34,347 nucleotides of DNA from an uncultured Adlercreutzia sp. (GCA_910589165.1 CAJUSP010000021.1:1-34347); one strand, 5' to 3'. Positions 7,950 through 16,012 are shown, numbered from the stretch's first letter. Notes: generated by a model not told the origin, from the letters alone. Translations and numbers: made by a program.

Positions 7950-8849
7950 CTAATCCAGCGGCGCCTCTCCGCTGATCTCGGGGAAGGTCTTCGCGATGTC
8001 GCCCTCTACGGCGATGCCGCTTTTAATGGAGGCGTCCACCTCGGCGCTGTCGTAGTTCATGCGGATAAGGGGGCTTCCCGTCTTCTTGGCAATTTGCTCG
8101 AAGGGCATGCGAATCCACACCGGGGTGTTCCAGCCCACGCCCATTTCCAGAAGAAGGGTGCGCTTCTCGGGAATCTGCGCGACGAACTCACGGTAGCGCT
8201 TCTCGGCGGCGTACCAGTCGTCGGTCTGCACGAAGGAGCCGTCCACGCGCAGGTGCATGTTCATGGGCGCGCCGCACACGTCGCAGGTGGGCACGAGGGT
8301 CGCATCGGTGATGCGGGTGCGCCGGCCGTGGTCGGTGTCCTCTTCAATGCGGGCGAACACCTCGGCATCGTCGCGGATGCCGTGCTCGCCGGTGATGCAC
8401 TGGATGTGCGCGTAGTCGCCCTGGGTGGCGAAGATGCGCTCGGGGCTGAAACCGGCCTTCAGGAACTGCTGGTCGGCGTTGGTGGTAATGACGAAGTAGT
8501 CGAGGTTGCGCGCCCACTCGAAGATCTCCTCATAAAGCGGCAGCGCCTCCTGGCCCAGGCAGTTCACTGTGGCGTGGTGCGCCCAGTAGGCCCAGCGATC
8601 CTCTTCCGTGGGGAAGGGGTAGAAGCCGGCCGAGTACATGTCGGTCATGCCGTAGCGCTTGATGAACGCGGGCATTTCCCGCTGGAAGCGCTCGCCGCCG
8701 TAGTTGAGCCCGGCGGCCGTGGAAAGACCGGCGCCGGCGCCGATGAGCACGCGGTCGGTCTCGGCCATGACGGCGCGGGCGCGCTTTATGGCCTCTTCCT
8801 TTTCCTCGGCGGTCTGAGGACGCGGGCGGCTCATGAAAAACGGGTGCAT
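7950..8849 (-). CDS. Class M sirtuin (SirTM-type protein ADP-ribosyltransferase)
   Basis: Protein of 299 aa with a sirtuin Rossmann fold. GAGAGLSTAAGLNYGG (37-52) binds NAD. TTNAD (Asn124, Asp126) matches the sirtuin NID motif. The usual catalytic His of the HG motif is replaced in FATQGDYAHIQC by Gln143, as described for class M sirtuins, which ADP-ribosylate proteins rather than deacetylate them. Cys151, Cys189 and Cys192 (CDVC) are probable zinc ligands. It lies 13 bp behind the zinc macrodomain gene, the standard partner that removes the modification. The known staphylococcal and streptococcal operons also encode a GcvH-like lipoyl carrier and a lipoate ligase, and neither is beside it here, so its target is unclear. 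ATG 8849 has GGAAAGGA upstream. Confidence 0.85.
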   Translation of the reverse strand: MHPFFMSRPRPQTAEEKEEAIKRARAVMAETDRVLIGAGAGLSTAAGLNYGGERFQREMPAFIKRYGMTDMYSAGFYPFPTEEDRWAYWAHHATVNCLGQEALPLYEEIFEWARNLDYFVITTNADQQFLKAGFSPERIFATQGDYAHIQCITGEHGIRDDAEVFARIEEDTDHGRRTRITDATLVPTCDVCGAPMNMHLRVDGSFVQTDDWYAAEKRYREFVAQIPEKRTLLLEMGVGWNTPVWIRMPFEQIAKKTGSPLIRMNYDSAEVDASIKSGIAVEGDIAKTFPEISGEAPLD

Positions 8850-8862
8850 GGAAGTTCCTTTC

Positions 8863-9687
8863 CTACAGGTTCAGAAGACGGCGGTACAGCTGCTCGTCGG
8901 CCTCGCCGAAGACGTTGAAGACGACGATCATGGACGAGTTCGGATGCTCGGCAAACCAGCCGCGCACCGTGGTGACGGCGATTTGCGCGGCCTCGTCCTG
9001 AGGGAAGCCGAACACGCCGGTGGAGATGCAGCACAGCGCCAGAGACAGGCAGTCGTGGGCATGGGCGGTATCCAGGCAGGCGCGGTAGCTGCGCGAAAGC
9101 TCGCGGCGATGGGTATCGGTGGGACGCCCCGCCGCAATGGGGCCCACGGTGTGGATGATGTGCTTGGAGGGCAGGTTGTAGGCCGGGGTGATCTTCGCGT
9201 GACCGGTAGGCTCCTCATGTCCCTGGGCATCCATGATGCAGGCCATCTCGGCGCGCAGCTGCACGCCGGCATAGGTGTGGATGGCGTTGTCGATGCAGTA
9301 GTGCAGCGGCTGCCAGCAGCCGGTCATCTGAGAGTTGGCCGCGTTCACAATGGCATCGGCGCCGAGCGTGGTGATGTCGCCGTGCCACAGCCGCAAACGC
9401 GTATCATTGGGCGACGGCTCAGCATCGGCGATGGTGGAAATGCCGGCCTCCTCGATGAGGCCTTCCAGAAACTCGTCCTGGGCGATGAGGAACTCCGGGC
9501 TAGCGGGCCAGGGCGGCCGCACGTTCACGAGCGACCGGAAGGCAAGCCACAGCGACTCGAAATCGGCCCGAGGGTTCTCGGCCAAAGAAGCGTATTCCGC
9601 CGGCACCCAGCTTCCGTGGGCACGGGCCTCGTCGACAAGCGCGCTTACCAAGAAGCGCGCCAGCTCCATTTTACGTTCTTGCTGCAT
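8863..9687 (-). CDS. Zinc-type macrodomain protein (protein-ADP-ribose hydrolase)
   Basis: Protein of 274 aa. A helical N-terminal segment of about 95 residues precedes the macrodomain. GDITTLGADAIVNAANS (103-119) holds the ADP-ribose-binding Asp/Asn loop. GCWQPLHYCIDNAIH gives the C-x4-H-x-C zinc signature (Cys124, His129, Cys131), and the STGVFGFP segment binds the phosphates. Zn-macrodomains remove ADP-ribose from proteins modified by the co-transcribed class M sirtuin. The stop codon is 13 bp before the sirtuin start, so the two form one operon with this gene first. AGAGGAG precedes ATG 9687. The operon promoter lies in the gap before the MFS gene, where a perfect 19-bp dyad is seen. Confidence 0.85.
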   Translation of the reverse strand: MQQERKMELARFLVSALVDEARAHGSWVPAEYASLAENPRADFESLWLAFRSLVNVRPPWPASPEFLIAQDEFLEGLIEEAGISTIADAEPSPNDTRLRLWHGDITTLGADAIVNAANSQMTGCWQPLHYCIDNAIHTYAGVQLRAEMACIMDAQGHEEPTGHAKITPAYNLPSKHIIHTVGPIAAGRPTDTHRRELSRSYRACLDTAHAHDCLSLALCCISTGVFGFPQDEAAQIAVTTVRGWFAEHPNSSMIVVFNVFGEADEQLYRRLLNL

Positions 9688-9747
9688 AGCGTTCTCCTCT
9701 AAGGTTCGGGTTTTGTGCTCGATGGCTATCCTAGGGAAACCCTTTCA

Positions 9748-9766
9748 TGTAAGCATTGAGATTACA
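9748..9766. promoter_or_regulatory. 19-bp dyad operator candidate upstream of the macrodomain-sirtuin operon
   Basis: TGTAAGCATTGAGATTACA is a perfect TGTAA-N9-TTACA dyad 61 bp before the macrodomain start, with half-sites identical to the one before the tannase-like gene. Confidence 0.6.
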
Positions 9767-9821
9767 GCTATGACACGGGATCGTCAATCTTCCGACAGAG
9801 ACAACGGCGGTGCCCGCGCCC

Positions 9822-9856
9822 ACAAAGAAGCCCCCGCCGGGTAACCGACGGGGCCT
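9822..9856 (-). terminator. Intrinsic terminator of the MFS gene
   Basis: GCCCC...CCGG (9830-9840) pairs with CCG...CGGGGC (9845-9854) around a 4-nt loop, with one bulge and one mismatch. It ends on the minus strand in TTCTTTGTG. It lies about 70 bp past the MFS stop codon. Confidence 0.65.
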
Positions 9857-9926
9857 AGGGCAACCCTCAGGGGATGTCGGGGAGGGGAAACGGCATCCGA
9901 GAGGTATCGGGATAGCGACCTACAAC

Positions 9927-11372
9927 TTATTCAATGGCGTCGATGGCGCGGGCCTCGGCGTCGGCCACGGCATCTTCAGCCGTCGCCTCAAGGGCCAAGG
10001 CACGGCGCTTGCGGGCGTAGAGGAAGGCAATGACAGTGCCGATGAGGGCAATGACGCAGGCGACGGCCACCGCCGCCGCGAAGCCGTCGGCCTGGGCTAC
10101 CGTGGCCGCGGCGCCGGCCGCCTCGGTGTTGGCCGCCACCGCCGACAGCACGCCGATGAACAGCGACGGGCCGATAGAGGCGGCGATTTGGATGAAGGTG
10201 TTCAGGATAGCCACGCCGTGGGGGTGCTGGTGGGGCAAAAGCGTCTGCAGGCCGGCCGCCTGCGAGGGCGACAGAATAAGGCCCACGCCGGCGTACACCG
10301 CCACCGAGGCCAAAAGCACGCCCACAAGCGACAGTTGCGTGGCAAACAGGCACACGGCGGCCTGGCCCACGGCAATGAGCCCGAAGCCGGCGGGAAGCAG
10401 CGGCCAGCAGCCCTTGGTGTCCATCACCTTGCCGCCGATGAGCGCCGTCACCGCGTTCACCAGAATGGGCGCCAGCAGAAGCGCGCCGGCGGCCAGGGCC
10501 GTGGTGCCCAGGGCGCCCTCGAAGTACAGGGGCAGAAGCACGCTCATGGAAAACGTCGTCATCATGGCCACCACCATAAGCGCGCACACGGGCGCGAACA
10601 GGGAGTTGTGCAGCGGCCCCAGGTTCAGAAGCGGGTTCGAGATGCGGTGCTGCCGCACGACGAACGCCGCCAGGGCACCGAGGCCCACCACAATGGCCGC
10701 CAACGCCAGCGCCGTCTCGGAGGCGATAAGCGACAAGCCGAACACGAAGAAGAACAGCCCCGCCGCCGAGAGCGCCACCGACGCTACGTCGAGCTTCACC
10801 GGCTCCGGCTCGTCGATGTTGCGCATGAAGAACACGCCGGCAATGGCCAGAACCACGATGACCGCCGCCGGCGGAATGAGCACGCTGCGCCAGCCGAAGG
10901 TGGTCACCATGATGCCGCTCACCACGGGCGCGAGCGCCGGGCCGAAGGTGATCATGCAGCTGCCGATGGAAAGGTAGGTGCCCGTCTTCTCGTGAGGCGC
11001 CACGGCCAGCACCGTGCTCATCATAAGCGGGATGAACAGGCCCGTGCCCACGGCCTGGATCAGGCGGAAGATGAGGAACAGCGGCCAGGTGGGCATGAAC
11101 ATGTCCACGATGAGGCCCGCGCCCAAGAACGTGGCGGCGCTCAGGTACAGCGTGCGCAGGCGCAGGCGCTTGAACAGGAAGGCCGTCGTCGTCACCACGA
11201 TGGCAGTAACGATCATGTAGCCGGTAACGAGCCACTGCGCCGTGTTCGCGCTGATGGAGAACTCGTTCATGATGCTGATAAGGGCGACGTTGATGGTGTT
11301 CTCGTTGAACGACGCTACGAAAGCGCTGCCGTAGAGCACGGCGAGCATGGGAATGGCTTGTCGCTGGTTCAT
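9927..11372 (-). CDS. MFS transporter, DHA2 (EmrB/QacA-like) drug or metabolite exporter
   Basis: Protein of about 481 aa with about 14 hydrophobic helices. The first helix (YGSAFVASFNENTINVAL) and the following STA-WLVTGYM segment match 14-helix DHA2 proton antiporters. The antiporter motif C appears as GPALAPVVSG in helix 5. Substrates in this family range from drugs to organic acids and cannot be read from the sequence. ATG 11372 has GAGGA about 6 bp upstream; a 21-residue extension to 11435 lacks a ribosome site and looks spurious. It is transcribed alone: a terminator follows, and its promoter region carries a hairpin and a near-match to the local 19-bp dyad. Confidence 0.85.
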   Translation of the reverse strand: MNQRQAIPMLAVLYGSAFVASFNENTINVALISIMNEFSISANTAQWLVTGYMIVTAIVVTTTAFLFKRLRLRTLYLSAATFLGAGLIVDMFMPTWPLFLIFRLIQAVGTGLFIPLMMSTVLAVAPHEKTGTYLSIGSCMITFGPALAPVVSGIMVTTFGWRSVLIPPAAVIVVLAIAGVFFMRNIDEPEPVKLDVASVALSAAGLFFFVFGLSLIASETALALAAIVVGLGALAAFVVRQHRISNPLLNLGPLHNSLFAPVCALMVVAMMTTFSMSVLLPLYFEGALGTTALAAGALLLAPILVNAVTALIGGKVMDTKGCWPLLPAGFGLIAVGQAAVCLFATQLSLVGVLLASVAVYAGVGLILSPSQAAGLQTLLPHQHPHGVAILNTFIQIAASIGPSLFIGVLSAVAANTEAAGAAATVAQADGFAAAVAVACVIALIGTVIAFLYARKRRALALEATAEDAVADAEARAIDAIE

Positions 11373-11396
11373 GGATCCTCTTCGGTTCCGCACCGC

Positions 11397-11434
11397 TGCA
11401 CGGCCCCCGAGACACAACGAGCGAGTGCCGTGCA
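11397..11434. repeat. Inverted repeat in the MFS leader
   Basis: TGCACGGC (11397-11404) is inverted as GCCGTGCA (11427-11434), 25 bp before the MFS start. It could form a leader hairpin or bind a regulator. Confidence 0.4.
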
Positions 11435-11461
11435 ACTGGACTTACGCTACTGACTGCTCGT

Positions 11462-11480
11462 TGTAAAGCAGAATAGTACA
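11462..11480. promoter_or_regulatory. 19-bp dyad operator candidate upstream of the MFS gene
   Basis: TGTAAAGCAGAATAGTACA has the outer core TGTA-N11-TACA intact and one change in the inner half-site. It lies 90 bp before the MFS start, in an AT-richer stretch. Confidence 0.45.
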
Positions 11481-11559
11481 GGAACCCGATCGGCCGCCCG
11501 CCCCGCCAAATCACCGAATGGGGGCAACCCGTGCGGGAGCGGCGAGGTGGGACCCTGGC

Positions 11560-11862
11560 CTAGATGGTCGTCAGATAGGGGCCGAGCGCTTCCTGCAGCA
11601 CTTCTACGGCTGCGTCGTCGTAGAAGAACGAGGAGCGTGTCAGATAGAGGCCCACTTTCCCCAGCGAGTAGTAGCGCAGCTTCTCGCGCGTGCCTTCGAA
11701 CAGCAGGCTCTTCCAGCTGACGACGGCGTCGCAGTAGGTTAGCACGAAGCCGTCGGGGATCTGGTGGCCCTTCGGCCCGAACTGCACGATGGCAGGCATG
11801 GCATCGGGCTGGCTGTGAAACGCGACAAAGAGGGCCGCAACCTCGAAGATTGCGGCCCCCAT
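11560..11862 (-). CDS. Small uncharacterised ORF, possible YcxB-like fragment
   Basis: Open frame of 100 codons ending in SFFYDDAAVEVLQEALGPYL. Together with VVSWKSLLFEG and the YYSLGKVGLYLTRSS strand pair, this resembles the C-terminal half of YcxB-like domains; that likeness is weak. No ribosome site precedes either ATG 11862 or the internal ATG 11799. The first 14 codons run straight through the terminator hairpin of the upstream ferredoxin gene. It may therefore be a degraded gene remnant, a short protein starting at 11799, or non-coding. Confidence 0.35.
   Translation of the reverse strand: MGAAIFEVAALFVAFHSQPDAMPAIVQFGPKGHQIPDGFVLTYCDAVVSWKSLLFEGTREKLRYYSLGKVGLYLTRSSFFYDDAAVEVLQEALGPYLTTI
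11826..11858 (-). terminator. Intrinsic terminator of the flavoprotein-ferredoxin operon
   Basis: GGGCCGCAA (11832-11840) pairs perfectly with TTGCGGCCC (11850-11858) across a 9-nt loop. It is followed on the minus strand by TCTTTGT. It lies 65 bp behind the small ferredoxin gene. Confidence 0.75.
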
Positions 11863-11922
11863 GGCAAACGCCTGGTGCGCCTTGGAAGATGGGAGGTGAG
11901 GCGCTGGCGTGTGCAGCGAGGC

Positions 11923-12201
11923 TTACTTGCCCCAGCTCTTCTCCTCCTTCTCGGGCATAAGCTCGGTGAAGGTGCGCAGGGCACGGCCGGCCGTGATGGC
12001 GAAGCCGTACTGGGCCGTGGACATGCCGAGCGAGCGGCCTTGGCAGTACAGGTAGCACTGGCCGCAGCTTTGGCAGTTCTCGGGATACAGCATGACCGAC
12101 TTCATCTCGTCGTCGTTGAAGTAGAACACGTCCATCGGGCAGATCTCGGTGCAGGTCTTGCACCCGATGCAGTCGTCCAGGTTCTTGCGAATAACACTCA
12201 T
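11923..12201 (-). CDS. Small 2x[4Fe-4S] ferredoxin subunit, AprB-like
   Basis: Protein of 92 aa with two cluster motifs: CIGCKTCTEICP (about residues 11-22) and CQSCGQCYLYC (about 43-53). The spacing, with the FYFNDDEMKSVMLYPENC stretch between them, recalls the iron-sulfur subunit of adenylylsulfate reductase rather than the larger FrdB type. It starts 51 bp after the flavoprotein gene, with an AGGAGG ribosome site, and is followed by a terminator, so the two form an operon and the protein should feed electrons to that enzyme. It has no signal peptide. If the flavoprotein is exported by Tat, this subunit would have to ride along folded in the complex, or work on the inner side. The role is inferred from context. 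Confidence 0.8.
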   Translation of the reverse strand: MSVIRKNLDDCIGCKTCTEICPMDVFYFNDDEMKSVMLYPENCQSCGQCYLYCQGRSLGMSTAQYGFAITAGRALRTFTELMPEKEEKSWGK

Positions 12202-12252
12202 TTCGAGTCTCCTCCTATCAAGGGTGAATAGCTCCGTACGCGTCGGCGAATC

Positions 12253-14259
12253 CTAGCGGCCGCCCTTCTCCTCCTTGGGAAGGCCGAGCGCGTCCTCCTC
12301 GCCGGGGAAGCGCCACAGGTAGCGGTCGGTGTAGGCCAGGGAGGTATCGCCCTTCCAGGAATCGGGGATCTCCACCTTCTCGACCACCGGGTTGCCGTCG
12401 TCGCCCTTGCGCACGCCCATGTAGCACAGGAAGTTCTCGTCGTCGCGGTAGGGGAAGTCGATGCGGTAGTGCATGCCGCGGCTCTCCTTGCGGGCCATCT
12501 GCACGCGCAGCTTCAGCTCGCTGGCCAGCACCTTGTGCTTCATCTCCATGCACAGGCGCAGGTCGTGGCCGGAATAGCCCATCAGCTTCGGCACCACGCG
12601 GTCGCGCAGCCATTCCACCTGGTTCAATGCCGCCGACAGGGTCTCCTCGGTGCGGGCCAGATGCACCTGCGGAGCGATCATCGTGGCGTTCAGGATATCG
12701 CGGGCCCAGTTGGGGTCGAAGCCCTTCTCAAGCTTCGAGGGCGCGAAAATCTCCTCGGTGGCCGCGTCGATCTTTTCCTGGGACACAGGCACCTGCTCCA
12801 CGTCCTTGATGTACTCCACGGCTGCCGCAGCGGAGCGGTCGCCCATAACCGAGCACCCGGTGGAGGTAGTGCAGCCAAGCGAGTACATGGCGCCCAGGAA
12901 CATGGCGCCGTAGGTGCCGTCGCCGGCCACGTACAGGCCCGGTACGCTCGTCTTGCCGTCCATGTCGTCCCAGCCGCAGTACACGCCGCCGCACATATGC
13001 GCGTTCATGCCCGCCGCAATGCCGTAGACGTCGGCCTTGGTCTCGGGGGTCAGCTCCTGGGTGTTGGTCAGGTAGTCGGTATAGCGCGGGTCGCCCTCGG
13101 CCGGCTCGGGGCTGTGGTCGCCCTTAAGGCCGGTGCCGTCGCAGGCCGCCACGCCCTCGAGCGCCTGGTTCACGCGGCTGCGGATCATGAAGTTGCCCTT
13201 GCCGATAACGTAGTTGTCGATGACTTCCTTGTCGTTCACGCAGTTGAAGATGGCCACGGGGTTGATGGGCTGCACGTAGTCCCACAGGCAGTTATAGGAC
13301 GTGTCGCCGGCGGCCCAGGAGTTGGTCTGGTGGAAGTCGTCGAACTCCTTGCCCAGGATGGTCAGCCCCAGGTTGTAGGCGATGTACTCGCCGTCGAAGG
13401 TGTTGCCCGAGGTGGGGTAACCCGCCGAGCGGATGGAGCTGGGGCCCGTACACAGAATGACGGCCTTCGCGGAGATGGAGACAACGGTGGAGCTGCGGAA
13501 CTGGAAGCCGATGGCGCCGGTCACGCGGCCGTCCTCGGTCACCACGTCGGTGAGCATCGTGTGGGTGAGCACCTGCACGCCGTTGTCCTCAAGCGCCGGC
13601 AGCCACTTGGCATGGCGGCTCGAGGTGTCGCGGTACTGCTCGAAGTAGTCGTACTCCTCGTTGTGCTCATAGCCGTCGGCGATGCCGCTGTTGTACTGCT
13701 CGCAGATGCCCAGCTCGTCGTTCAGAGCCCAGGCATCGGGCGTCGCGTTAATGTACATGCGCAGGTAGTCGAGGTTGGCGATGTACTCGCCGGTCATCTG
13801 GTCGTGGTTCACCGAGCCCTCGAAGTCGTCGAAGTCCTCGTCGAACCAGGTGGTGCTGTTCGAGAACGGCGCCAGGCCCGAATAGCCCGGCTTGCCCTTG
13901 TCAACGCAGATTACCTTCGCGCCGGCCCGCGCCGAGCGCACCGCCGCGTGAAGGCCAGCCCAGCCGGCGCCCACCACGAGGATGTCGCACTCGTAGGACG
14001 TCTCGGACGGCGCGGCCTCCTCGCCCGGATAGCCCAGCTCGTCGGCGATGGCGTTCATGCGCGCCGAGGTGGTCTCGCCGGTGTTCGCCAGAGTCTCGTC
14101 GCCCGCGGCGCTGTCGGCTGCTTTCGTCTCGGTAGAAGGCGCGCATCCGGCCATGCCCAGCGTGGCAGCGGCCACCGCGGCGCCGGCGCCCGTCAGGAAG
14201 CTGCGGCGGGTCACCCCGTAGGCACCCTGGGCCATCTTGGCGGATTCGTATCCGTTCAT
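12253..14259 (-). CDS. Tat-exported flavoprotein, fumarate reductase / AprA-like
   Basis: Protein of 668 aa. A twin-arginine motif, VTRRSFLTGAG, and a lipobox-like MAGC end the signal region. The FAD motif VVGAGWAGLHAA follows, and the capping region contains the FHQTNSW segment. GLYVAGDGTYGAMFLGAMYS lies near the end of the FAD domain. A helical C-terminal domain (Succ_DH_flav_C-like) ends in a charged tail. Unlike the shorter flavoprotein at 2361-3971, it has this C-terminal domain and its own Fe-S subunit directly downstream, as in FrdAB or AprAB. The substrate is unknown. ATG 14259 has GGAGGAG upstream; a longer reading to 14355 would cover the promoter. Its promoter region carries two direct repeats. 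The LuxR gene upstream on the same strand probably regulates it. Confidence 0.85.
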   Translation of the reverse strand: MNGYESAKMAQGAYGVTRRSFLTGAGAAVAAATLGMAGCAPSTETKAADSAAGDETLANTGETTSARMNAIADELGYPGEEAAPSETSYECDILVVGAGWAGLHAAVRSARAGAKVICVDKGKPGYSGLAPFSNSTTWFDEDFDDFEGSVNHDQMTGEYIANLDYLRMYINATPDAWALNDELGICEQYNSGIADGYEHNEEYDYFEQYRDTSSRHAKWLPALEDNGVQVLTHTMLTDVVTEDGRVTGAIGFQFRSSTVVSISAKAVILCTGPSSIRSAGYPTSGNTFDGEYIAYNLGLTILGKEFDDFHQTNSWAAGDTSYNCLWDYVQPINPVAIFNCVNDKEVIDNYVIGKGNFMIRSRVNQALEGVAACDGTGLKGDHSPEPAEGDPRYTDYLTNTQELTPETKADVYGIAAGMNAHMCGGVYCGWDDMDGKTSVPGLYVAGDGTYGAMFLGAMYSLGCTTSTGCSVMGDRSAAAAVEYIKDVEQVPVSQEKIDAATEEIFAPSKLEKGFDPNWARDILNATMIAPQVHLARTEETLSAALNQVEWLRDRVVPKLMGYSGHDLRLCMEMKHKVLASELKLRVQMARKESRGMHYRIDFPYRDDENFLCYMGVRKGDDGNPVVEKVEIPDSWKGDTSLAYTDRYLWRFPGEEDALGLPKEEKGGR

Positions 14260-14352
14260 AGTCACTCCTCCAAATCTTGTCTTTCCTTGCGTGTGCCGCC
14301 CCTCCGGGCGACGGAAAGAAGATAGGAGAAAAAGCCTCGGTCGCACGACCTG

Positions 14353-14395
14353 CAAAACCTACGATTTTTTGTGCGCACCCACCAACAAAACCTAC
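14353..14395. promoter_or_regulatory. Direct repeats CAAAACCTAC upstream of the flavoprotein operon
   Basis: CAAAACCTAC occurs at 14353-14362 and again at 14386-14395, 33 bp apart (about three helical turns), with a GTGCGCAC palindrome (14371-14378) between. AAACCTAC also occurs on the minus strand at 16002-15995, in the promoter of the adjacent luxR gene, so a shared regulator is plausible. Confidence 0.5.
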
Positions 14396-14419
14396 TAAAC
14401 GTGAAATTGAACTGGATGT

Positions 14420-15898
14420 TTACTTTTCGTTCAACTGGTCGATAAGATCGATGAGCTCCTGCTTGCGATGTACGCCCATCTTACGGTACACATGGCCCAT
14501 ATACCCCCGCACGGTTGATTCGGAAAGGTACAGCTCCTCCCCGATGCCCTTGGCGCTGAAGCCGCGGTAGGCAAGCACCGCTACCTCCTCCTCGCGAGTC
14601 GTGAGGCCCCGCTTCTCGGTCGCCCGGATGACGCGCTCGCGGGCCAACGCCAGCGGGTCGACCGGTTCGGCGCAGCCCTCGCGACAAACGGCACAGGCCT
14701 CGCAGGCGCTCTCGGCCTGAGGGCAGCCGGGCACCGACTCCGCACTGCCGGGCCGCGGCGCAAGATACCAGCGCGCCAGCAGCACCACCGCACCGGTTAC
14801 CGCGGCGAACAGCACCACCGCGATAACCGGCAGCGCCATCGGGCTCTGCAACAGTCCATGGAGGAATCCCTGACCGTGAATGAGCCCCGAAGTGAGAGGA
14901 TGCGAGAAGCACACCACGATAATGCCGTACACGCTGAACGCCGGGTAGGGCGACAGCCCACGCCCGGCCACGGTATAGGCAAGCGCCACCCATAAAAACA
15001 TGCGGAAGAGCGCCTTGTTGGCCGGCAGCCCGTTCACGAACGAGGAGAAGAGCACTGCCAGAAGCGCAATGGCGCAGTAGAGGATGATAAGGCCGGCGAA
15101 TGCCACCACGAGCTTACGCTGGGAATAGCTGCCAGCACCCAAGGGCAGCAAGATGAGCGCGCCCGCGCTCACGAACATCACGCGCAGCAGCAGTTGTATC
15201 AGATCGGATGCATTGGGCGTGAAGCCCACAAGCGCCTCTCCCAGCACCCACGTACCCACGTAGATAAGCAGCGCCGAGCACAGGGTCATGATCCAGGGGA
15301 GTTCGGTGACAGAGCGCATGGTGCACGGCGCCACCGGATGATCCGCCGACCGCGCGAGCAGGCACGCCGTGATGGCGAAGGGCGCCAGAAACGACATCTC
15401 GAACTCCATGGCGCCGAAGCACGAGAGTAGCACCACATACAGCACGTAGGACACCGTCGCGTTCACGGCTGCCACCCCGCAGGGAGCCTGCACCGTGGCC
15501 GCTCCACAAGCTGCCGTGGCGAAGGCGACGAACAGGGCAGAGGCCGCCAGCCCCACCGCAGCGAGCGCCACCGAGACGCCGCCCTCCTGTGCGCTGGCCG
15601 CGATAAGCGCGATGCCTGCAATGCCGACGATGCCGATGGCCCCCACCGTCCAGCGGCTCAGCAGCCCACTCCCCCGTCTAAAGCCCAGGGCTAGCACCGC
15701 CAGAAACCCCACAAGCAGCCCCACCGTGTACACGTTGTCAAACAGCGAGGCATCGGCCAGCGAGAACAGATGACCCGCCTGCGAGAGGAAGGCGTTGGGG
15801 TAGGCGTCCAGCCGAAAGCACGACCATAGAAAGCACAGCGCGCCCACGACGAGCACGTTGTCGCGCTTGAAGTATCCCCTTATGTCGACTTCCGCCAT
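14420..15898 (-). CDS. LuxR-family membrane regulator with ferredoxin-like Cys motif
   Basis: Protein of 492 aa. Residues 1-380 contain about twelve hydrophobic segments. The linker at 392-409 has five cysteines spaced C-x6-C-x2-C-x2-C-x3-C, whose last four match the classical [4Fe-4S] ferredoxin pattern. The C-terminal LuxR helix-turn-helix follows (TTREEEVAVLAYRGFS, then STVRGYMGHVYRKMGVH). The architecture suggests a one-component regulator with a membrane-sensing part and possibly a redox- or metal-sensing linker; the cluster itself is inference. The gene lies upstream of the flavoprotein-ferredoxin operon on the same strand, 160 bp away. ATG 15898 lies about 96 bp downstream of a TGTAG-N9-CTACA dyad. 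No strong terminator separates it from the flavoprotein gene. Confidence 0.85.
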   Translation of the reverse strand: MAEVDIRGYFKRDNVLVVGALCFLWSCFRLDAYPNAFLSQAGHLFSLADASLFDNVYTVGLLVGFLAVLALGFRRGSGLLSRWTVGAIGIVGIAGIALIAASAQEGGVSVALAAVGLAASALFVAFATAACGAATVQAPCGVAAVNATVSYVLYVVLLSCFGAMEFEMSFLAPFAITACLLARSADHPVAPCTMRSVTELPWIMTLCSALLIYVGTWVLGEALVGFTPNASDLIQLLLRVMFVSAGALILLPLGAGSYSQRKLVVAFAGLIILYCAIALLAVLFSSFVNGLPANKALFRMFLWVALAYTVAGRGLSPYPAFSVYGIIVVCFSHPLTSGLIHGQGFLHGLLQSPMALPVIAVVLFAAVTGAVVLLARWYLAPRPGSAESVPGCPQAESACEACAVCREGCAEPVDPLALARERVIRATEKRGLTTREEEVAVLAYRGFSAKGIGEELYLSESTVRGYMGHVYRKMGVHRKQELIDLIDQLNEK

Positions 15899-15993
15899 TC
15901 AACCCACCTACCACCAGGCGGCGTGCCCTCCTATGGAAGGCACGCGCCTGCAACACTGCAAAACTGTTTTCAGTCTAGCACAATGCCGTGCGT

Positions 15994-16012
15994 TGTAGGT
16001 TTCAATACTACA
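15994..16012. promoter_or_regulatory. 19-bp dyad operator candidate upstream of luxR
   Basis: TGTAGGTTTCAATACTACA is a perfect TGTAG-N9-CTACA dyad, a one-base-per-half-site variant of TGTAA-N9-TTACA. On the minus strand it includes AAACCTACA, the element repeated before the neighbouring flavoprotein operon. Confidence 0.5.

Noticed and set aside
14407..14434. TTGAAC/GTTCAA inverted repeat at the luxR 3' end as a terminator
   Set aside because: It overlaps the last codons of luxR, has a 16-nt loop and AT-rich arms, and has no T-tract.
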